Assembly: GCF_031323975.1 (NCBI RefSeq) | Contig: NZ_JAVIWS010000001.1 | Location: 620,001 to 684,000 of the forward strand | Length of the DNA: 64,000 nt | Direction of reading: 5' to 3' | From: Escherichia ruysiae | GTDB lineage: Bacteria > Pseudomonadota > Gammaproteobacteria > Enterobacterales > Enterobacteriaceae | In this document: piece after piece, positions 20,257-31,586 of the stretch | Position numbering within the stretch: position 1 is the first letter of the stretch | Layout of the letters: every line of letters starts with the position of its first letter | Notes under the pieces: model-generated | Told to the model about the DNA's origin: nothing | Database searches by the model: none | What the model saw: the letters and a program-made list of their open reading frames with translations, nothing else | Program-made: the position numbers and the translations under genes

Positions 20257-20952
20257 TCAGGCAAAACCGGGCCGTAAGACACCATCCGGGAAATTCTCCG
20301 CCAGCAGTTTTTTCACCGACACCAGTAAATCATTCAGCCCGTCATCCTGCATCCCCAGTTTGTTGAGCTCTTGTTCCAGAGAAAATAAATACTGTGCATT
20401 GGTTCCAAGTGGACCACTCGCCGCAGCAATCAACGGAGCAATCACCTGAGCTCGGGTATCGGACTCATATTCAGGATGGCGCGGATCCATAATAAACACC
20501 AGCGCGTTGACTGTGCGCCCGTCATCAAGATCAAGCTGACACCAGGTTGGCAGATAGCAGCCGGTAATCATCTCCCGCTTCCACAGCAAGGTCAGTTCCT
20601 GCTCCAGCGTCTCTTCCGGCAAGCGATACGCCACTCCCGTGGTGCGGCCGCCCTCTTTCAGAGCAAGCATTCTTCCCGGCTGGTGTGCCGTCCCCCTTCC
20701 GGCGGTCAGACGCAGACAGAACGCCCGGTGCCACCCAACCAGCGTACCGGTACAGGACTCGATAAACTCCAGCGCCGGATTCCACATCAACGATCCATAA
20801 CCGAAGATCCACACCGCCCCCTCATCAGGACGACAAGCCAGCGTAGCTGCCAGCGAGGCTGCCCGCTGTTCTGCCGACCATAAGAGTGATTCTTCAATAG
20901 TGCCAAATGCCGTTTTACAATCGGCATTCATCAAGAAATCCCGCGTTATCAC
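20257..20952 (-). CDS. chaC: Glutathione-specific gamma-glutamylcyclotransferase
   Basis: ChaC-family enzymes cleave glutathione to 5-oxoproline and Cys-Gly in the cytosol. The signature FGYGSLMWNP, which binds the gamma-glutamyl group, is at about residues 50-59, and a conserved acidic region follows (LPEETLEQELTLLWKREM). I chose the GTG at 20952 (VITRDFLMNAD), giving the K-12 length of 231 aa; upstream in-frame residues to 20988 are not conserved. It lies downstream of chaB on the same strand. The chaABC grouping suggested a link with cation transport, but the enzyme itself acts on glutathione. Confidence 0.93.
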   Translation of the reverse strand: MITRDFLMNADCKTAFGTIEESLLWSAEQRAASLAATLACRPDEGAVWIFGYGSLMWNPALEFIESCTGTLVGWHRAFCLRLTAGRGTAHQPGRMLALKEGGRTTGVAYRLPEETLEQELTLLWKREMITGCYLPTWCQLDLDDGRTVNALVFIMDPRHPEYESDTRAQVIAPLIAAASGPLGTNAQYLFSLEQELNKLGMQDDGLNDLLVSVKKLLAENFPDGVLRPGFA

Positions 20953-21109
20953 CTTATACCTCCGCCACTGCATACTTCCCTGCGACAACTTTTTGGTGTC
21001 TTCCAGACATTTTTACTGCTCATTTTGGAACCATTACCGGGACAATATGCAATCTGCAGACCACTTGCAAGGCGACGCCGCACGAATAGCTTTAACTCAT
21101 CACCGGGAG

Positions 21110-21340
21110 TTATAACTTTTTATGCCATTTATCATCACTCCCTTTAGCATATTCATGTTTCACTGCTGCCCAGGCCACTTTATGCGCTGTCTCCTCCCGA
21201 CTGGCATCATCACGCCGATCTTCTTTATCTTTATATTGATCCCAGGCGCTGTTGAATGCCTCTTTATAGATATCCTGGGCATGGGACGGTAGAACGTGTT
21301 TTACATTTTCCGGCAGATCGCTTTTTGTTTTATACGGCAT
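21110..21340 (-). CDS. chaB: ChaB, putative cation transport regulator
   Basis: A small, highly charged 76 aa protein (MPYKTKSDLPENVKHVLPSH at its N terminus) of the ChaB family. It is rich in Lys, Asp and Glu, with no membrane segment. It is named from its position next to the antiporter gene chaA, and direct evidence for a regulatory role is weak. The ATG at 21340 is preceded by AAGGAG. It is divergent from chaA across 268 bases and upstream of chaC. Confidence 0.94.
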   Translation of the reverse strand: MPYKTKSDLPENVKHVLPSHAQDIYKEAFNSAWDQYKDKEDRRDDASREETAHKVAWAAVKHEYAKGSDDKWHKKL

Positions 21341-21608
21341 TGTTGACTCCTTTTTTAAAGGTGAACTTTAAGTGTGGTCAACAATATCCACGCTTGCCAG
21401 CATATAAGACTTTTCACGTCAGACTCTTCTTAAGAGGTGCTAATACAAACATTGTCTAAACACGTTGATTATTTTTATACCCCAAAGAGTAAAAAAGCGA
21501 CAGCGGGGTAAAATTTCGTAAAATGTTACCGATATCCAGACACTTTCTGTTATTTTTTCTGCCTATTTATTACATTTTCGACAAATTCATCTGCAAAGGA
21601 TAACCATA

Positions 21609-22709
21609 ATGACAAATGCTCACGAGGCGGTAAAAACCCGCCACAAGGAGACCTCGCTTATTTTCCCGGTTCTGGCGCTGGTAGTGCTGTTCCTGTGGGG
21701 AAGCAGTCAAACACTACCAGTGGTCATAGGCATCAATCTTCTTGCGCTTATTGGTATTTTAAGCAGCGCCTTTAGTGTTGTCCGTCATGCGGACGTATTA
21801 GCCCATCGACTGGGGGAACCTTATGGCTCTCTTATTCTTAGCCTTTCCGTGGTTATTCTTGAAGTCAGTTTGATATCAGCCTTAATGGCGACCGGCGATG
21901 CGGCGCCGACGTTAATGCGAGATACACTCTATTCAATCATTATGATTGTTACTGGTGGACTGGTTGGTTTTTCATTACTGTTGGGCGGGCGCAAATTTGC
22001 CACCCAATATATGAATCTGTTTGGTATTAAACAGTATTTAATCGCCCTGTTTCCATTGGCAATTATTGTGCTGGTATTCCCGATGGCTCTGCCTGCGGCG
22101 AATTTTTCAACTGGTCAGGCGTTGCTGGTGGCATTAATTTCCGCAGCAATGTACGGCGTATTTTTGCTAATTCAGACCAAAACGCATCAGAGTCTGTTTG
22201 TCTATGAACATGAAGATGACAGTGATGATGACGATCCGCACCATGGTAAACCGTCTGCCCATAGCAGCCTGTGGCATGCCGTCTGGTTGATTATCCATTT
22301 AATTGCGGTGATAGCGGTTACCAAAATGAACGCCAGTCCGCTGGAAACACTGCTCACCAGCATGAATGCTCCGGTGGCCTTTACCGGTTTCCTGGTGGCG
22401 CTATTGATTCTTTCGCCGGAAGGCTTAGGGGCGTTAAAAGCGGTATTAAACAACCAGGTCCAGCGCGCGATGAATCTGTTCTTTGGTTCGGTGTTAGCAA
22501 CCATTTCACTTACCGTACCTGTCGTCACGCTGATCGCCTTTATGACAGGCAATGAATTGCAGTTTGCGCTTGGTGCGCCAGAAATGGTGGTGATGGTAGC
22601 CTCTTTGGTGCTGTGCCATATCTCCTTCTCCACCGGACGTACTAACGTACTCAACGGCGCGGCACATCTGGCTCTCTTTGCCGCCTATTTGATGACAATA
22701 TTTGCCTGA
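21609..22709 (+). CDS. chaA: Na+(Ca2+, K+)/H+ antiporter ChaA
   Basis: ChaA is an inner-membrane cation/proton antiporter of the CaCA superfamily, extruding Na+ or Ca2+ and, in K-12, K+ at alkaline pH. The 366 aa protein has about 11 hydrophobic segments in two homologous halves. Each half carries an acidic family motif: SVVILEVSLISALM near residue 80 and ILSPEGLGALKAV near 268. Between them is a cytoplasmic acidic-His loop, HEDDSDDDDPHHGK (about 200-213), a likely cation-sensing segment. The ATG at 21609 follows AAAGGA. Confidence 0.96.
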   Translation: MTNAHEAVKTRHKETSLIFPVLALVVLFLWGSSQTLPVVIGINLLALIGILSSAFSVVRHADVLAHRLGEPYGSLILSLSVVILEVSLISALMATGDAAPTLMRDTLYSIIMIVTGGLVGFSLLLGGRKFATQYMNLFGIKQYLIALFPLAIIVLVFPMALPAANFSTGQALLVALISAAMYGVFLLIQTKTHQSLFVYEHEDDSDDDDPHHGKPSAHSSLWHAVWLIIHLIAVIAVTKMNASPLETLLTSMNAPVAFTGFLVALLILSPEGLGALKAVLNNQVQRAMNLFFGSVLATISLTVPVVTLIAFMTGNELQFALGAPEMVVMVASLVLCHISFSTGRTNVLNGAAHLALFAAYLMTIFA

Positions 22710-22715
22710 CATTGA

Positions 22716-22749
22716 TATCTCCCCCTGGCGGCGGAAGCTGGGGGAGATA
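22716..22749 (+). terminator. Hairpin after chaA
   Basis: TATCTCCCCC and GGGGGAGATA form a perfect 10-base stem seven bases after the chaA stop. The T tract is absent, so it may stabilise the RNA end or act with Rho. Confidence 0.45.
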
Positions 22750-22999
22750 ATAAAAATACCTGCCCGGTTCCTTTCTTCAGTTATTCTGAACAATTCGTCA
22801 GACATAATTGCGAGCCTGCACCACAACATGCAAGAAAGCACTGCAACAGTTGATGAAAAGCTGGAATGTACTCTTCATTACGAACGTTTCAGTGGTGAAG
22901 TAAAGAAGGCTTGAGACGTAGTATCCACACCAAGCCGGCGTTATCCGGTGAGGCGCAATGTTGCGGGGGCTTTATCCCTGGTGGCATTGGTTGCTGGAA

Positions 23000-23066
23000 A
23001 GAGAAAACCCCCGCACGTTGAGAGGTAAAACCTGACAACAGAACGGGGGCTAATCTTGAACCATCA
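23000..23066 (-). ncRNA. Rdl antisense RNA (approximate limits)
   Basis: On the minus strand opposite the ldr leader, GCCCCCGTTC pairs with a distal GCGGGGG followed by TTTTCTC, a terminator-like 3' end near 23000. This matches the arrangement of the Rdl RNAs, about 66 nt, which block translation of ldr mRNA in K-12. The 5' end is inferred, and the paralogue letter cannot be assigned. Confidence 0.65.
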
Positions 23067-23115
23067 ACAATTCAAGAATAGCCGCAAAATGTTGTCATTA
23101 CAACAAGGCGGCTAT

Positions 23116-23223
23116 ATGACGCTCGCGCAGTTTGCCATGACTTTCTGGCACGACCTGGCAGCACCGATCCTGGCGGGAATTATTACCGCAGCGATTGTCA
23201 GCTGGTGGCGTAACCGGAAGTAA
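23116..23223 (+). CDS. Ldr-family small hydrophobic toxin peptide
   Basis: A 35 aa peptide, MTLAQFAMTFWHDLAAPILA at its N terminus and ending SWWRNRK, nearly identical to LdrA and LdrC of K-12. It has one membrane helix with a basic tail. Overproduced Ldr peptides in K-12 damage the membrane and nucleoid; normal expression is held down by the antisense Rdl RNA. The paralogue is uncertain because K-12 carries three tandem ldr copies (A, B, C) between chaA and kdsA and only one is present here. The rest of the 660-base chaA-kdsA gap holds the long structured leader (about 22920-23115) and nothing else I can support. Confidence 0.92.
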   Translation: MTLAQFAMTFWHDLAAPILAGIITAAIVSWWRNRK

Positions 23224-23267
23224 GGCGAAAACGGGCGTCAGGCTGCCGTGATGGCAATATGCGCCCG

Positions 23268-23306
23268 AAACCGGCCGCAGGGGTAACAGCCTGTGGCCTT
23301 TTTTGT
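23268..23306 (+). terminator. ldr mRNA terminator
   Basis: GGCCGCAGG and CCTGTGGCC form a stem with one mismatch, followed by TTTTTT, about 45 bases after the ldr stop. Confidence 0.7.
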
Positions 23307-23371
23307 ATCTGGCACCCATGAAAAAAGTCTTAACGCAGAACGCTAACACTTTATTTTTCAAGCAAAAAAGA

Positions 23372-24235
<864 letters not shown>

Positions 24236-24261
24236 TTAATCTTAAGTAAAATGTCGATTAA

Positions 24262-25071
24262 TTAATGCAGCACAATATGTTTATGCGCGATGTTATTAAT
24301 TTGCGCACGAATCATTTCGCTGATCGGGTCTTCCGGACACTGTTCAACGAAATAACTTAAATCATTTAACGCAACGTGTTCGCAATCCAGTTGCGCGTAA
24401 ATCAACCCACGATCGCGAATTTCATACGGATCTTCAGGGTTGAACTGTAATAAGGCCTCGCTGGTGCGTAATGCCAGTTCCATCTGATTTTCTTCCATCA
24501 GCGACGCTTTCAGCGTATCCAATAGTTTGCGGATAACCTCAATGTTATCGGCTTCATCCAGGTCTTCATAAAACAGTTCCGCCGACGGGCTGATATTTCC
24601 CTTTAACCATACATCCAGCATATGTTCGCTTAACGATTCACCGTTAAAAGGGTTAATCAACCAAATTTCGCCATCCGGACATTCAATGCGCAATATAAGC
24701 TGCGTCGGGAAAATCACCGGCATCAGCGGCAAATCGAGACGATTAGCGACCCACACCAAAACGGCGCCTAATGATACCGCACTGCCCTGCCGATTTTTTA
24801 ACACCTGATCCAACCATAGTGCATCGGAAAGACGATAAACACCGCGTGAGGCTTTAAATCCCCATTCGCCGTAAAACAGCGCGATCAATTTTTCCAGCTG
24901 CTCTTCTAAAGGCAGAAGCTGGCTAATTTCTTCCTTCGCCAGATTAACGAGACGCTCCAGTTCGTCGTATACATCTTGCGAGGGAAAATCGCGGCGGATT
25001 GCTTCGCAAGCCAGGATCATGCCTTCGCACAGCGGCGCTTTATTAAATTCGAAATCAGCTAACGATCTCAT
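24262..25071 (-). CDS. sirB1: SirB1, transglutaminase-like/TPR protein
   Basis: A 269 aa cytoplasmic protein of the SirB1 (DUF1347/transglutaminase-like) family. The N-terminal half has a stretch around SAVSLGAVLVWVANRLDLPL that resembles degenerate transglutaminase-fold proteins without the Cys catalytic triad. The C-terminal part (about 185-265) is TPR-like (ALRTSEALLQFNPEDPYEIR). Its function is unknown; the name comes from a Salmonella locus affecting invasion-gene regulation. It lies 3 bases after sirB2 and 35 before kdsA in the hemA operon. Confidence 0.92.
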   Translation of the reverse strand: MRSLADFEFNKAPLCEGMILACEAIRRDFPSQDVYDELERLVNLAKEEISQLLPLEEQLEKLIALFYGEWGFKASRGVYRLSDALWLDQVLKNRQGSAVSLGAVLVWVANRLDLPLMPVIFPTQLILRIECPDGEIWLINPFNGESLSEHMLDVWLKGNISPSAELFYEDLDEADNIEVIRKLLDTLKASLMEENQMELALRTSEALLQFNPEDPYEIRDRGLIYAQLDCEHVALNDLSYFVEQCPEDPISEMIRAQINNIAHKHIVLH

Positions 25072-25074
25072 GAC

Positions 25075-25467
25075 TTACCCCAGTAACGGTACTTTTGTGG
25101 TGGCGAGTTTAATGATGATGTACAGCACCACCAGCGCCAGCGGGAAGGCAATAATGCGCACCTGCTGACTGTGCACCCGACGATAATCGAGAGCAATAAA
25201 ACCCAAAACGATATAAATGATAACTCCAAACAGCTTTTCAGTCAGCCATTGTGCCTGCCCGGAAAATGGCAGGATGTGCGCTTTAGCCATTAGCGCCACG
25301 CCGCTTAACAATAACACCGTGTCAATAACCGGCGGCGCAATGCGCGTCCAGCGAGCAAATGCCTGAGGATGCTCCTGATAACGTAGCCAGAAACGTAAGG
25401 TTAATAGCCCAACAGAAAGCGCAACGCTAATGAGATGAACGCTAAGCAGCGTAGTAAAACTTGTCAT
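25075..25467 (-). CDS. sirB2: SirB2 family integral membrane protein
   Basis: A 130 aa inner-membrane protein with four hydrophobic helices, from LLSVHLISVALSVGLLTLRF at the N terminus to VLYIIIKLATTKVPLLG at the C terminus. It belongs to the SirB2 (YchQ) family, whose biochemical role is not known. Its ATG overlaps the prmC stop (ATGA), and sirB1 starts 3 bases after it, so it is co-translated within the hemA-prfA-prmC-sirB2-sirB1-kdsA operon. Confidence 0.92.
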   Translation of the reverse strand: MTSFTTLLSVHLISVALSVGLLTLRFWLRYQEHPQAFARWTRIAPPVIDTVLLLSGVALMAKAHILPFSGQAQWLTEKLFGVIIYIVLGFIALDYRRVHSQQVRIIAFPLALVVLYIIIKLATTKVPLLG

Positions 25468-26297
25468 CGATAATAGCGACCAAGCGTCACGCGCTCGTTA
25501 TCACCGTAGTCCCGGCAGGTTTCGACATCACGATAACCCGCCTGCATAAATGCCTGTCGAACCACTTCCCCTTGCTGCCAGCCATGTTCCAGAAGCAGAA
25601 AGCCGCCGGATACCAGCGCGTTACGCGACTGTTCGACGATATGCACGATGTCTGCCATTCCACTGTCTGCCGCAACCAGCGCAGTGAGCGGCTCAAAGCG
25701 GACATCGCCTTGTTGAAGATGTGGGTCCTGCTCGTCAATATACGGCGGATTGCTGACAATCATCGCAAACTGCTGCCCGGCTAGCGCGCTAAACCAGTCG
25801 CTTTGCAGAATGTGGATATTTTTGATCGCCAGATGCTGGGCATTACGTTGTGCCAGGGCGACGGCATCGGGCATACGATCTACAGCGGTAATTTCGCAGT
25901 CCGGGCGCTCGCTAGCCAGCGCCAGCGCAATTGCCCCGGTGCCCGTACCGAGATCGAGAATACGGCAAGACTGTTCAGGTAACCGATCCAGTGCCTGCTC
26001 CACCAGACATTCCGTGTCAGGACGGGGAATTAAGGTCGCTGGCGAAACAAATAACGGCAACGACCAAAATTCACGCACACCGGTTAAATGAGCAATAGGT
26101 TCACCTGCACGACGACGCGCCAGCAGTACGTCGAGTTGCTCACACTGCGCGTCAGTCAGCTGCGTTTCGCCAAAGGCGAGAATAAAAGTACGCCCCTTGC
26201 CGGTAACATGCTCCAGCAGGATTTCAGCATCGCGCCGTGGGCTTTCGCTCGCCTGAAGTTGGGTTATTGCGTCACGTAACCAGTGTTGATATTCCAT
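25464..26297 (-). CDS. prmC: Release-factor glutamine methyltransferase
   Basis: PrmC (HemK) uses S-adenosylmethionine to methylate the Gln of the GGQ motif in release factors RF1 and RF2, raising termination efficiency. The 277 aa protein has an N-terminal helical substrate-recognition domain, then a Rossmann methyltransferase. It shows the SAM loop ILDLGTGTGAIALALA and the catalytic SNPPYI motif that binds the target Gln amide. It overlaps the stop of prfA, its substrate gene, by 1 base: a direct functional pairing. Confidence 0.97.
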   Translation of the reverse strand: MEYQHWLRDAITQLQASESPRRDAEILLEHVTGKGRTFILAFGETQLTDAQCEQLDVLLARRRAGEPIAHLTGVREFWSLPLFVSPATLIPRPDTECLVEQALDRLPEQSCRILDLGTGTGAIALALASERPDCEITAVDRMPDAVALAQRNAQHLAIKNIHILQSDWFSALAGQQFAMIVSNPPYIDEQDPHLQQGDVRFEPLTALVAADSGMADIVHIVEQSRNALVSGGFLLLEHGWQQGEVVRQAFMQAGYRDVETCRDYGDNERVTLGRYYR

Positions 26298-27379
26298 TAT
26301 TCTTGCTCGGACAACGCCGCCAGTTGGTCAGCCTGATGTTCCTGGATAATCGGTTCAATTAGCATATCCAGCTTACCTTCCATCACTTCATCCAGACGGT
26401 AGAGCGTCAGGTTGATACGGTGGTCAGTGACGCGCCCCTGCGGGAAGTTGTAGGTACGATTACGATCGCTGCGATCGCCACTGCCCAGCAGGTTACGACG
26501 GGTAGACGCCTCCGCCTGCTGGCGTTTTGCCATTTCTGCTGCGTGGATGCGAGCACCAAGTACAGAAAGTGCTTTAGCTTTGTTTTTATGTTGTGAACGT
26601 TCGTCCTGACATTCAACAACAATACCGGTTGGTAAGTGAGTAATACGGATTGCCGAATCGGTGGTGTTAACGTGCTGCCCCCCTGCCCCTGAAGAGCGGA
26701 AAGTATCAATGCGCAAATCTGCCGGGTTGATGTCCGGCAGTTCTGCGTCAGGCAGCTCTGGCATTACCGCAACGGTACAAGCAGAAGTATGAATACGACC
26801 TTGCGATTCCGTAGCAGGAACACGCTGCACGCGATGACCGCCAGATTCGAATTTCAGGCGACCATACACACCATCGCCACTGATTTTGGCGATGATCTCT
26901 TTATAGCCACCATGCTCGCCCTCGCTGGCGCTCATGATTTCCACGCGCCAGCGACGGGCTTCTGCGTAACGGCTATACATACGGAACAGATCGCCTGCAA
27001 ATAATGCGGCTTCATCACCACCAGTTCCGGCACGCACTTCGAGAAAGGCGTTGCGTTCGTCATCAGGATCTTTTGGCAGCAAGAGAACCTGAAGTTGTTG
27101 TTCCAGTTGTTCGCTTTTTTCTTTAGCTTCACGCAGTTCATCCTGCGCCATCTCACGCATTTCAGGATCGTCGAGCATCATCTGTGCGGTTTCGATATCT
27201 TCCTGAACCTGTTGCCAGTCGGTGAAACAGCGCGAAACATCACTTAACTGCGCATATTCACGAGATAATGCGCGAAAACGTTCCTGGTCAGCGATGGTTT
27301 GCGCATCACCCAGCAGCGCCTGAACTTCTTCATGGCGTTCATGCAGGGCTTCCAGTTTGGCAACGATAGAAGGCTTCAT
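26297..27379 (-). CDS. prfA: Peptide chain release factor 1
   Basis: RF1 reads UAA and UAG stop codons in the ribosomal A site and triggers peptide release. The 360 aa protein has an N-terminal helical domain, the stop-codon-reading PAT motif ([15 protein letters not shown]), and the catalytic loop [10 protein letters not shown] whose Gln is methylated by PrmC. It sits between hemA (40 bases upstream) and prmC. Confidence 0.98.
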
Positions 27380-27419
27380 AGGCGTAAATGCACCCTGTAA
27401 AAAAGAAAATGATGTACTG

Positions 27420-28676
27420 CTACTCCAGCCCGAGGCTGTCGCGCAGAATATTCAGGCGTTCGTTATCCCCGTCACGGGCAGCCTGTTGAAGTGATTTCGT
27501 TGGCGCATGGATCAGGCGGTTAGTCAGTTTCCATGCCAGATCCTGCATAATGGCTTGCGCGTCGCCGCCCTGTTCAAGGGCTGCTAACGCTTTGGCGGTT
27601 AACTCATCGCGAACCTGCTCTGCCTGACTGCGATAATCGCGAATAGTTTCGCTGGCGCTTTGTGCGCGCAGCCACGCCATAAATTCGCTGGTTTCCTGAG
27701 CGACGATAGTTTCCGCTTCAACTGCGGCGGCTTTACGCTGCGCCAGGTTATGCGAAATGATGCTTTGCAGATCGTCAACGCTATAAAGGTAGGCATCCGC
27801 CAGTTTTCCGACTTCCGGTTCGACATCGCGCGGAACGGCAATATCCACCAACAGCATCGGTTGGTTGCGACGGCTTTTTAATGCGCGCTCCACCATACCT
27901 TTACCGATAATCGGTAACGGGCTTGCAGTGGAACTAATGATGATATCGGCTTCGCGCAGACGTTCGTCGATATCGCTCAATGCAATCACTTCTGCGCCGA
28001 CTTCATCTGCCAGGATTTGGGCTCGTTCGCGAGTACGATTGGCGATAATCATCTTCTGCACTTTGTGTTCGCGCAGATGACGCGCCACCAGTTCGATGGT
28101 TTCGCCCGCACCAACCAGCAATACCGTCACCGTAGAAAGCGATTCAAAGATCTGCCGCGCCAGCGTACAAGCCGCAAAAGCGACAGACACAGCACTGGCG
28201 CCAATATCCGTTTCAGTGCGAACGCGCTTCGCTACAGAGAAAGATTTCTGGAACATGCGTTCCAGTTCGCTGGCCTTCATATGGCCTTTTTGCGAATCGG
28301 CAAACGCTTTTTTAACCTGACCGAGGATCTGCGGCTCCCCCAGAACCAGTGAATCCAGGCCACTGGCAACACGCATTAAATGGCTAACCGCGTCGTTATC
28401 CTGATGCCAGTAGAGGCTATTACGCAGATCTTCTTCGTTGAGATTGTGGTAATCGCACAACCAGCGAATGAGCGCCTCTTGCAGGTTATCCTGCTCTTCA
28501 ACGCTAAGATAAAGTTCTGTGCGGTTACACGTCGACAGCACCACGCCGCCCTGCACCATCGGCTGCGCGAGCAGGCTGTCAAGCGCCTGATCGAGCTTGT
28601 CCGGCGAAAACGATACACGTTCTCGTAGCGATACAGGTGCCGTTTTATGGTTAATACCGAGTGCTAAAAGGGTCAT
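27420..28676 (-). CDS. hemA: Glutamyl-tRNA reductase
   Basis: HemA reduces Glu-tRNA-Glu with NADPH to glutamate-1-semialdehyde, the committed and regulated step of C5-pathway tetrapyrrole synthesis. The 418 aa protein has the catalytic domain with [11 protein letters not shown] (active-site Cys near residue 50), an NADPH domain with [16 protein letters not shown], and a helical dimerisation domain at the C terminus. The start is the ATG at 28676 ([14 protein letters not shown]); an open frame extends 66 codons farther up but is unconserved and crosses the promoter. It is divergent from lolB and heads the operon ending in kdsA. Confidence 0.97.
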
Positions 28677-28820
28677 GTCTGCGGGAAATAATACCAACGT
28701 TGATATGGTTAGTCTGCTCGCATCATACAGGATGCGTGAGATCAATAAAAGAGAGCGCCCCCTTTTGGAGTAATTGCCAAAAGCCGTTAGATTCTGGCAA
28801 TTAAGACAACTTGAACATAG

Positions 28821-29512
<692 letters not shown>

Positions 29513-29513
<1 letters not shown>

Positions 29514-30364
29514 TGCGGACACAGTGGCCCTCTCCGGCAAAACTTAATCTGTTCTTATACATTACCGGTCAGCGAGCGGACGATTACCACACGCTGCAAA
29601 CGCTGTTTCAGTTTCTTGATTACGGCGACACCATCAGCATTGAACTTCGTGACGATGGGGATATTTGTCTGTTAACGCCCGTTGAAGGCGTGGAGCACGA
29701 AGATAACCTGATCGTTCGCGCAGCACGGTTGTTGATGAAAACAGCGGCAGACAGCGGGCGTCTTCCGGCGGGGAGCGGTGCAAATATCAGCATTGACAAG
29801 CGTTTGCCGATGGGCGGCGGTCTGGGCGGTGGTTCATCGAATGCCGCGACTGTGCTGGTGGCGTTAAATCATCTCTGGCAATGCGGGCTAAGTATTGATG
29901 AACTGGCGGAACTGGGTCTGACGTTGGGCGCAGATGTTCCTGTCTTTGTACGCGGTCATGCCGCGTTTGCTGAAGGGGTTGGCGAAATATTAACGCCAGT
30001 GAATCCACCGGAGAAATGGTATCTGGTGGCACACCCTGGTGTAAGTATTCCGACACCGGTGATTTTTAAAGATCCTGAACTCCCGCGCAACACGCCGAAA
30101 AGGTCAATTGATACGTTGCTAAAATGTGAATTCGGTAATGATTGCGAGGTTATCGCAAGAAAACGTTTTCGCGAGGTTGATGCGGTGCTTTCCTGGCTGT
30201 TAGAATACGCCCCGTCGCGCCTGACTGGGACAGGAGCCTGTGTCTTTGCTGAATTTGATACAGAGTCTGAAGCCCGCCAGGTGCTAGAGCAAGCCCCGGA
30301 ATGGCTCAATGGCTTTGTGGCGAAAGGTGTTAATCTTTCCCCATTGCACAGAGCCATGCTTTAA
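29513..30364 (+). CDS. ispE: 4-diphosphocytidyl-2-C-methyl-D-erythritol kinase
   Basis: IspE phosphorylates CDP-methylerythritol in the non-mevalonate isoprenoid pathway. The 283 aa protein is a GHMP kinase: [13 protein letters not shown] at the start with the catalytic Lys, the Gly-rich ATP loop [20 protein letters not shown] near residues 100-120, and the C-terminal motif [12 protein letters not shown]. It overlaps lolB by one base. The 3' part contains a PurR-type operator for the downstream prs gene. Confidence 0.97.
30158..30173 (+). promoter_or_regulatory. PurR operator for prs, inside ispE coding sequence
   Basis: AGAAAACGTTTTCGCG is a near-palindrome centred on ACGTT and fits the PurR consensus ACGCAAACGTTTNCNT. 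prs is a known PurR-repressed gene in K-12, with its promoter and long leader within the upstream gene. The site lies about 345 bases before the prs start. Confidence 0.7.
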
Positions 30365-30388
30365 GCCGGGCAAGCTGAGTTTCGGTGA

Positions 30389-31462
<1,074 letters not shown>

Positions 31463-31479
31463 TCGAACCCGGCTCAAAG

Positions 31480-31501
31480 ACCCGCTGCGGCGGGTTTTTT
31501 T
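31480..31501 (+). terminator. prs terminator
   Basis: ACCCGC-TGC-GGCGGGT hairpin followed by a T run, 17 bases past the prs stop. Confidence 0.9.
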
Positions 31502-31586
31502 GTCTGTAATATCCATTTGTATGACCTATGCCTCCTTCACCTGCCATTTAGTTGACAGATGATGCGCTCACGGATGAAACATTATT

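Noticed and set aside
22702..22914. A 70-codon frame downstream of chaA
   Set aside because: It begins inside the chaA stop and post-gene hairpin, has no ribosome site and no recognisable product; the region belongs to the ldr leader and spacer.
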